Below are positions 63,860 through 64,000 of a stretch of DNA of 64,000 nt, piece by piece (position 1 is the stretch's first letter; each line of letters opens with the position of its first letter). This stretch comes from Okapia johnstoni (lineage: Eukaryota; Chordata; Mammalia; Artiodactyla; Giraffidae), in contig CM044310.1 of NCBI GenBank assembly GCA_024291935.2, positions 85,372,713 to 85,436,712 of the forward strand, given 5' to 3'. The notes under the pieces are model-generated. The model was not told where the DNA came from and did not search any database. It saw only the letters and a list, made by a program, of their open reading frames with translations. The position numbers and the translations under genes were made by a program.

Positions 63860-64000
63860 AAATAGAGAAAAGACATGAACAAACAATTCACAGAAGAGCT
63901 ACTGCAAATGGCAATTAACATGAAAAATTACTCCACCTGAATAACAATCAAAGAAATATAAATTAGTATGAACTTGTTTTTTCATTTGTCAACTAGCTTA
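63860..64000 (+). mobile_element. L1 LINE fragment, runs off the window
   Basis: 'agagaaaagacatgaacaaa', 'caattcacagaagagctact', 'gcaaatggcaattaacatga' and 'ataacaatcaaagaaatata' follow the end of L1 ORF2 with substitutions. The rest lies beyond base 64000. Confidence 0.72.

Noticed and set aside
1..64000. CRISPR arrays, operons, insertion sequences or phage modules
   Set aside because: The regularly recurring sequences are dispersed SINE and LINE copies, not spaced direct repeats. The window is mammalian nuclear DNA with no bacterial gene structure.

Overview
This window is eukaryotic nuclear DNA from a ruminant, most likely a bovid. The evidence is its repeats. I count about 31 Bov-tA SINEs (tRNA-Glu-like head joined to a BovA body), two dimeric Bov-A2 SINEs, eight 5'-truncated BovB LINE ends, eleven CHR SINEs and several artiodactyl-type L1 3' ends. 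BovB and BovA together are diagnostic of Ruminantia; I cannot separate cattle, sheep, goat or relatives by eye.

I find no protein-coding gene, rRNA, stand-alone tRNA, CpG island, CRISPR or bacterial-type element. Nearly every open frame of 60-140 codons is a read-through of a SINE, a LINE end or a (TG)n tract, or a chance frame in unique sequence. The window reads as intronic or intergenic DNA. One weak candidate terminal exon (about 23351-23453) and a few CpG-retaining or motif-rich unique stretches are flagged as inference only.

Layout. 1-7 kb: L2-like sequence, BovB ends, a Bov-tA with a (TG)n tail, a MaLR-type solo LTR (4784-5175) and a MIR pair. 7-15 kb: an old L1 3' region split by SINEs (8.07-9.45 kb), a hAT-type DNA element with a CHR SINE inside, and several Bov-tA copies. 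15.1-17.1 kb: the longest unique stretch, with candidate regulatory motifs. 17-21 kb: old repeats and a nest of L1 ends all on the plus strand. 21-28 kb: Bov-tA copies, one split by an antisense BovB end. 28-38 kb: L1 remnants, CHR SINEs, a young-looking Bov-A2 and a long L2-like remnant. 38-50 kb: an L2 split by L1 and Bov-tA, a 65-bp tandem duplication, a Bov-tA inside a Tigger-type element inside an older element, and a BovB/L1 nest. 50-64 kb: CHR, MIR, a second Tigger-type element with a BovA monomer, a 78-bp (TG)n on a SINE tail, and an L1 running off the right edge.

No genes can be described as working together. What the window does record is insertion order: L2/MIR/hAT/Tigger/MaLR first, then CHR and L1, then Bov-tA, BovB and Bov-A2, read from nesting and target-site duplications (TSDs). 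Family names come from recognising consensus-like stretches, not from a database search, and most element ends are good to about 5-20 bases.
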